Origin: Proteobacteria bacterium UBA3588
Lineage (GTDB): Bacteria; Pseudomonadota; Gammaproteobacteria; Thiohalomonadales; Thiohalomonadaceae
Reading direction: 5' to 3'
Assembly: GCA_002376325.1 (NCBI GenBank)
Contig: DFMR01000074.1
Coordinates: 15,927 to 53,418, forward strand
Length of the DNA stretch: 37,492 bases
This document shows positions 33,180 to 37,492 of the stretch, in pieces. The first letter of the stretch is position 1; each line of letters begins with the position of its first letter. Both the position numbers and the translations under genes were made by a program. The notes under the pieces are model-generated. The model was not told the DNA's origin and made no database searches. It saw only the letters and a list, made by a program, of their open reading frames with translations.

Positions 33180-33506
33180 ATGCCTAAGCCGGAAAAACAC
33201 ATCTTCGTCTGTTCCCAGGCGCGACCCGACGGCCATCCGCGCGGCTCGTGCAGTGCCAAGGGTTGTGCGGCGATCGCCGAGGAGTTCTGGTACCAGCTGC
33301 AGGAGCGCAACCTGTTCGGGCGCTTTCAGCTGACCAATACCGCCTGTATCGGTCCCTGCGGTGTTGGCCCCAACGTGCTGGTCTACCCGGAAGGCGTGAT
33401 GTACAGCGGTATCGGCAAGGAGCAGGTGACGGCGATCATCGAGCAGCATCTGCTGGGCGGTACGCCGGTGGCCGCGTACCAGACACCGGACGACATGTGG
33501 GGCTGA
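33180..33506 (+). CDS. Thioredoxin-like [2Fe-2S] ferredoxin
   Basis: A 108-residue ferredoxin of the thioredoxin-like [2Fe-2S] class (Shethna protein I type). The cluster ligands are Cys11 and Cys24 (C-x12-C in VCSQARPDGHPRGSC) and Cys56 and Cys60 (ACIGPCGVGPN); an additional Cys29 is present. GVGPNVLVYPEGVMYSGI is a standard family block. GGGAAAGAG immediately upstream supports the start. It follows fdxB and a REP-like element. Proteins of this class occur in nif clusters of Azotobacter and relatives; their role is electron transfer or protective interaction with nitrogenase, not settled. Confidence 0.93.
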   Translation: MPKPEKHIFVCSQARPDGHPRGSCSAKGCAAIAEEFWYQLQERNLFGRFQLTNTACIGPCGVGPNVLVYPEGVMYSGIGKEQVTAIIEQHLLGGTPVAAYQTPDDMWG

Positions 33507-33507
33507 C

Positions 33508-33942
33508 ATGACCGGCGGCGCACGGCTGATCGTCTATCACAAGCAGGCGACCAGTGCCCGGCTGCGCTTCTTGCGCTTCGCCGAACACACCGTGTGCGGG
33601 TTCGGGCCGCTGCCGTCGCTTGCCGTAGTGGTCGATGTCGCCGAACTGTCTCGGTTCGATCCGGCAGTCGTGCCGCATCCGGCGCCGTTGCTCGGCCGGA
33701 TGGCGCGCGAGTTGGCGCTGTCCGCGGGCAGTATCGCGCTCGATCCGAAATTCGTGGCGCGCGTTGATGTGCCGGGTGGACCGATAACCGTCTACGCGGC
33801 CGCGTTCACCTCCATCGATCCGCCGCTCGCGGCGGCACAGGCGCAGGGCGGCGCATTCATCGACCTGACGCAGGCACGGGATCTGCCACCGCCGGAGCTG
33901 GAGTTGCTGCGGCGGATCTACTCCCACGTTTTGGGCGGCTGA
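33508..33942 (+). CDS. Unknown nif-cluster protein, 144 residues
   Basis: A 144-residue protein starting one base after the [2Fe-2S] ferredoxin stop, so almost certainly co-translated with it. No family is recognised. It begins MTGGARLIVYHKQATSARLR, has a single cysteine and no membrane segment, and contains FVARVDVPGGPITVYAAAFT followed by SIDPPLAAAQAQGGAFIDL. Strand-helix alternation suggests a compact alpha/beta fold. The composition is ordinary for this genome. The context suggests a helper for the ferredoxin or for nitrogenase, but this is only positional inference. Confidence 0.75.
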   Translation: MTGGARLIVYHKQATSARLRFLRFAEHTVCGFGPLPSLAVVVDVAELSRFDPAVVPHPAPLLGRMARELALSAGSIALDPKFVARVDVPGGPITVYAAAFTSIDPPLAAAQAQGGAFIDLTQARDLPPPELELLRRIYSHVLGG

Positions 33943-33951
33943 GTCGCAACG

Positions 33952-34422
33952 ATGACGCCGCCCACTTTTCCAATTCGATCCGCGGTGGTCAATGACCTGC
34001 CGGTGCTGGTCGGACTGTTGCAACAGCTGTTTTCTATCGAAGCCGATTTTCTTCCTGATGCGGAAAGGCAGCGGCGCGGCCTTGAGCAGATTCTGCAACG
34101 GCCGCAGCAGGCGGTTGTGTTGGTCGCGTTGCACGACGGTGCGGTGATTGGAATGTGCAGTGCGCAGATTTTAGTCTCCACCGCGCAAGGCGGGGAGACG
34201 GCGCTGGTCGAGGATGTGGTGGTCGATGCCGGACAGCGTGGCAACGGGGTCGGTACGGCGTTGCTCGATGCGCTGGACGAATGGGCGCAACAGCGCGGTG
34301 TGTCGCGTCTGCAACTGCTCGCCGATCGCGGCAATGCGCAGGCGCTGGATTTTTACCTCCGCAGGGGCTGGCTGCCGACGCAATTGTGCGCTTGGCGTCG
34401 GTTCGTACCGGCGACAGAATAA
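33952..34422 (+). CDS. GNAT family N-acetyltransferase
   Basis: A 156-residue acetyl-CoA-dependent acyltransferase. The family core is clear: VALHDGAVIGMCSAQILVST (beta strands 2-4), VEDVVVDAGQRGNGVGTALL with the Q/R-x-x-G-x-G/A pyrophosphate loop (QRGNGVG), and the C-terminal RGNAQALDFYLRRGW motif. The substrate is unknown. It starts nine bases after the 144-residue gene and seems to end the nif transcription unit. Ribosome binding site weak. A six-base hairpin follows at 34431-34448. Confidence 0.87.
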   Translation: MTPPTFPIRSAVVNDLPVLVGLLQQLFSIEADFLPDAERQRRGLEQILQRPQQAVVLVALHDGAVIGMCSAQILVSTAQGGETALVEDVVVDAGQRGNGVGTALLDALDEWAQQRGVSRLQLLADRGNAQALDFYLRRGWLPTQLCAWRRFVPATE

Positions 34423-34430
34423 AAGAGGCT

Positions 34431-34448
34431 GCTCCCCAAGAAGGGAGC
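34431..34448. terminator. Hairpin at the end of the nif transcription unit
   Basis: GCTCCC-CAAGAA-GGGAGC, nine bases after the GNAT stop and between convergent genes. No clear T run follows, so it is only a weak candidate terminator. Confidence 0.3.
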
Positions 34449-34495
34449 GGACTCAAGTGCGGGCACAATCAAGGGATAAACCGTTTCAGGGTTGT

Positions 34496-34717
34496 CTATT
34501 CGAACAGCAACTGCAGCATGCGTGAGCGGCGCTGCACCAGCTCCTGATAAATTCCAAAATTCCAACGTTCGATCTCGCAGCGACTGTGCGGACTGAATTT
34601 GTCAAGTTCGTTGCGGAATAGTTCGATTTCGCTGCGCAGACGCTTCTCTATCGTCTGTTTCTGCTGCCGATAGCGCTGATGGAACTCATTCAAAGTGGTG
34701 ACGCTGACGTATTCCAT
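34496..34717 (-). CDS. Small unknown protein, 73 residues
   Basis: A 73-residue frame beginning at ATG 34717, preceded by GGGAGCAGGT. The sequence MEYVSVTTLNEFHQRYRQQK, then a basic-acidic helix and CEIERWNFGIYQELVQRRSR, suggests two helices rich in Arg, Gln and Glu. No family is recognised. The longer frame up to 34855 is not favoured because its extra residues look non-coding. It lies downstream of mutS on the same strand after a 255-base gap, and converges with the nif block. Function unknown. Confidence 0.6.
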   Translation of the reverse strand: MEYVSVTTLNEFHQRYRQQKQTIEKRLRSEIELFRNELDKFSPHSRCEIERWNFGIYQELVQRRSRMLQLLFE

Positions 34718-34972
34718 TACCTGCTCCCTTGCATTTGCTGTTTTGTTTGTCCTTTCGGCCGCATGGTTCCTTGCGCGCAGGCAGCGATTCTTACCGCGAA
34801 ATCGTGAAGATAAAACTACTATTGCGCGACGCAGCCAGTACGTGTCGCCGTTCACAAAATCGAACGACGATGCGGTGTGTCGTTGAAAAATTAACGCAGA
34901 TTATTGAACGCCAGGTTGCATGTTAATGACATATTTGTGGCGGCGTGCGCCGATGTACTACGCAAGGAGTGG

Positions 34973-37492
34973 TCACTCCGCCGCAAGCAATCCTTTCAGG
35001 TAGTAGACCAGGGCCAGCGCTTCGCGCGGTGTGAGGGCATCGGGTTCCACCTTGCGCAGTTCGGTGACCACCGGGACATCGGGCGGCGGCGGCAGTTGCA
35101 GCGCCATCTGGCGTTCCGGATTGTCGTGTTCGCGCAGCGCCGCATCCTCCGTCTCCAGGGCGATCAGCTTGCGTCGCGCCGCCTCGATCACCTGGCGCGG
35201 TACGCCGGCAAGCTGCGCCACCTGCAGACCGTAGCTCTGGTTGGCCGGTCCGTCCTTCACGGCATGCAGGAAGACGATGGTGTCGCCGTGTTCGACGGCA
35301 TCGAGGTGGACGTTGGCGACACCGTGCACCAGATCCGGCAGTGCGGTGAGCTCGAAGTAGTGGGTGGCGAACAGGGTGAAGGCGCGGATGCGCTCGGCCA
35401 GGTCATGGGCGCAGGCCCAGGCCAGGGACATGCCGTCGAAGGTGCTGGTGCCGCGGCCGATCTCGTCCATCAGCACCAGGCTTTGGGCGGTGGCGTTGTG
35501 CAGGATGTTGGCGGTCTCGGTCATCTCCACCATGAAGGTGGAACGGCCGCCGGCAAGGTCGTCGGAGGCGCCGATGCGGGTGAAGATGCGGTCGAACGGA
35601 CCGATCACCGCGCGCTCGGCGGGTACGAAGCTGCCGATGTGGGCCAGCAGCACGATCAGCGCGACCTGGCGCATGTAGGTGGACTTGCCGCCCATGTTGG
35701 GGCCGGTGACGACAAGCATGCGGCGCGTCTCGTCGAAGCGGATGTCGTTGGGGACGAACGGCGTGTCGCTGTGCTGCTCCACCACGGGATGGCGTGCGGC
35801 ATCCAGCTCCAGTCCCGGCGCGGCGACGAGTTGCGGCGGCGTCCAGTTGAGCGTGTCCGCACGTTCGGCCAGGTTGGCCAGCGCGTCGATCTGCGCCAGT
35901 GCCGCCGCGCACTGTTGCAGACCGACCAGTTCGGCGCATAGCTTCTCCAGCAGCTGGTCGTAGAGCGCCTTTTCCCGCGCCAGCGCCCGCTCGCTGGCCG
36001 ACAGGGCCTTGTCTTCGAAACCCTTCAGCTCCGGGGTGATGTAGCGTTCGGCACCCTTCAGGGTCTGGCGGCGGATGTAGTCGTCGGGCACCTTGTCGCT
36101 GTGGCTGCGGGTCACCTCGATGTAGTAGCCGTGTACCTTGTTGTAGCCCACCTTGAGGGTGGCGATGCCGCTGCGCGTCCGTTCCCGGAGCTCCAGATCC
36201 ACGAGGAACTGACCGGCGTTGGCGCGGATCGCGCGCAGCTCATCCAGCTCGGCGTCATAGCCAGGCGCGATGACGCCGCCGTCGCGGATCAGCAGCGGCG
36301 GGGTCTCGATGATGGCTTGTTCCAGTAATCCGTGAAGCTGCGGTCGGTCGCCCGCCTGCTCGGCCAGAGCGCTGAGCAGCGGCACTTGCAGCGGCGTCAG
36401 CAGCTGCCGCAGCCGGGGCAGGCGGCCCAGGGCGGCGCGCAGCTGGCTCAGGTCGCGCGGGCGTGCCGACTTCAACGCCACTCGGGCGACGATGCGCTCC
36501 ACATCGCCGATGCCGCGCAGCAGGTCGCGCAGACCCTCCCAGGTGCGGTCGTCGCCGAGGGTTGCGATGGCCCGCTGACGCGCTTCGAGAATCTCGCGCT
36601 CGCGTAGCGGACGGTTGAGCCAGCGCCGCAGCAGGCGGCTGCCCATGGGGGTGGTGGTGCGGTCGACCACGCCGGCCAACGTGTGCTCCGGGTTGCCGCT
36701 CAAGGAGAACTCCAGCTCCAGATTGCGGCGGCTGGCGGCGTCCAGCAGCACGGCATCGTCGCGCCGTTCCAGGCTCAGGCCGCGGATGTGGGGCAGGGCG
36801 GCGCGCTGGGTCTCCTGCACGTATTGCAGCACGGCGCCGGCGGCGCCCAGGGCGACGCTGAGGTGGTCGCAGCCGAAGCCGCCCAGGTCGCGGGTACCGA
36901 ACTGGCCGGTGAACAGGCGCCGCGCCGTTTCGGCATCGAAGCGCCATGGCGGCAGTTGCTGGAGGCCGCGCCGTTCGCGCCACAGGGGCGAGGGGGGCAG
37001 GTCGTCGGCGAGCAGCAGCTCCGCCGGGTGCAGCCGCTCCAGCTCGCCGGCCAGGGCCTCTTCGCCGTCCAGTTCCATGACGCTGAAGCGGCCCGAGGTG
37101 ATGTCCAGCGCCGCCAGACCCCAACGTTCACCGTCGCGGGCGAGGGCGCACAGCAGGTTGTCGCGCCGCTCTTCCAGCAGCGCCTCGTCGGTGACGGTGC
37201 CCGGGGTGACGATGCGTACCACCTTGCGTTCCACCGGTCCCTTGGCCAGGGCGGGGTCGCCGATCTGTTCGCAGATGGCCACTGACTCGCCCAACCGGAG
37301 CAGTCGCGCCAAGTAGCCCTCCACCGCGTGGTAGGGCACGCCGGCCATGGGGATGGGCGCACCCGCCGAGGCGCCGCGGGCGGTAAGGGTGATATCCAGC
37401 AACTGCGCCGCCCGCTTGGCGTCGTCGTAGAACAGCTCGTAGAAGTCGCCCATGCGGTAGAACAACAGCACGTCGGGGTGTTCCGCCTTGAT
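34973..37492 (-). CDS. mutS: DNA mismatch repair protein MutS, 5' end outside window
   Basis: The frame is open to the right edge and gives 839 residues; by comparison with E. coli MutS about 19 N-terminal residues lie beyond the window. The mismatch-contact Phe-x-Glu motif is in GDFYELF. VGYNKVHGYYIEVT and TLKGAERYITPELK mark the core and clamp, and the ATPase shows Walker A GPNMGGKST, DEIGRGTSTFDG (Walker B region) and THYFELT. The C-terminal tail ends in a conserved ALALVYYLKGL helix. It binds mismatches and recruits MutL. No mutL or recA is visible. Unrelated to the nif functions next door. Confidence 0.97.
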   Translation of the reverse strand: MKAEHPDVLLFYRMGDFYELFYDDAKRAAQLLDITLTARGASAGAPIPMAGVPYHAVEGYLARLLRLGESVAICEQIGDPALAKGPVERKVVRIVTPGTVTDEALLEERRDNLLCALARDGERWGLAALDITSGRFSVMELDGEEALAGELERLHPAELLLADDLPPSPLWRERRGLQQLPPWRFDAETARRLFTGQFGTRDLGGFGCDHLSVALGAAGAVLQYVQETQRAALPHIRGLSLERRDDAVLLDAASRRNLELEFSLSGNPEHTLAGVVDRTTTPMGSRLLRRWLNRPLREREILEARQRAIATLGDDRTWEGLRDLLRGIGDVERIVARVALKSARPRDLSQLRAALGRLPRLRQLLTPLQVPLLSALAEQAGDRPQLHGLLEQAIIETPPLLIRDGGVIAPGYDAELDELRAIRANAGQFLVDLELRERTRSGIATLKVGYNKVHGYYIEVTRSHSDKVPDDYIRRQTLKGAERYITPELKGFEDKALSASERALAREKALYDQLLEKLCAELVGLQQCAAALAQIDALANLAERADTLNWTPPQLVAAPGLELDAARHPVVEQHSDTPFVPNDIRFDETRRMLVVTGPNMGGKSTYMRQVALIVLLAHIGSFVPAERAVIGPFDRIFTRIGASDDLAGGRSTFMVEMTETANILHNATAQSLVLMDEIGRGTSTFDGMSLAWACAHDLAERIRAFTLFATHYFELTALPDLVHGVANVHLDAVEHGDTIVFLHAVKDGPANQSYGLQVAQLAGVPRQVIEAARRKLIALETEDAALREHDNPERQMALQLPPPPDVPVVTELRKVEPDALTPREALALVYYLKGLLAAE

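Noticed and set aside
1..37492. CRISPR arrays, tRNA or rRNA genes, complete insertion sequences
   Set aside because: No regularly spaced direct repeats, tRNA cloverleaf signatures or intact transposase genes were seen on reading both strands; a tRNAscan-type or CRISPR search was not possible here.

Overview
The window looks like a chromosomal piece of a free-living, nitrogen-fixing gammaproteobacterium. The DNA is GC-rich. NifE, NifN, NifX, ModE and MutS read like gammaproteobacterial family members, and the gene order (nifT-fdx-nifY ... nifENX, NifX-associated gene, DUF683 gene, ferredoxins) resembles that of Azotobacter and purple or sulfur-oxidising gammaproteobacteria. The species cannot be named from this sequence alone.

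Layout. (1) 44-1560, +: the tail of a molybdenum-nitrogenase structural operon, with nifT, a 2[4Fe-4S] ferredoxin, nifY/nafY and a small DUF6129-like gene; nifHDK would lie just upstream, outside the window. (2) 1740-5346, +: molybdate regulation and uptake, modE then modABC, each preceded by a perfect ModE palindrome. (3) 5492-10838, +: a MATE exporter, then a translationally coupled pair of a periplasmic LivK-like binding protein and a membrane PAS-GGDEF-EAL protein. (4) 10839-12120: a poorly coding stretch with a 43-residue lysine-rich gene and an apparently frameshifted AF1514-like gene, both on the minus strand. (5) 12121-20895, +: an 8.8-kb cyclic beta-glucan synthase-type gene, followed by a truncated group II intron reverse transcriptase. 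(6) 21344-22633, -: a DksA/TraR-type zinc-finger protein and an HDOD protein. (7) 23255-28332, -: a TetR regulator, a membrane-fusion protein and an RND pump. (8) 28454-34422, +: the second nif block, nifE-nifN-nifX, NifX-associated protein, CCE_0567/DUF683 protein, FdxB-type ferredoxin, a thioredoxin-like [2Fe-2S] ferredoxin, an unknown 144-residue protein and a GNAT enzyme. It starts with a sigma-54 promoter and a NifA-type activator site. (9) 34496-37492, -: a small unknown gene and mutS, which runs off the right edge.

How it fits together. ModABC brings in molybdate under ModE control. NifE/NifN/NifX/NifY and the small nif proteins build and carry FeMo-cofactor, and three ferredoxins supply or buffer electrons. 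The two nif blocks are separated by about 27 kb of signalling, export and envelope genes, and the second block has its own nitrogen-fixation promoter. Many intergenic gaps in the nif/mod parts contain imperfect palindromes of roughly 70-130 bp from several unrelated families. No tRNA, rRNA, CRISPR array or complete insertion sequence was seen.
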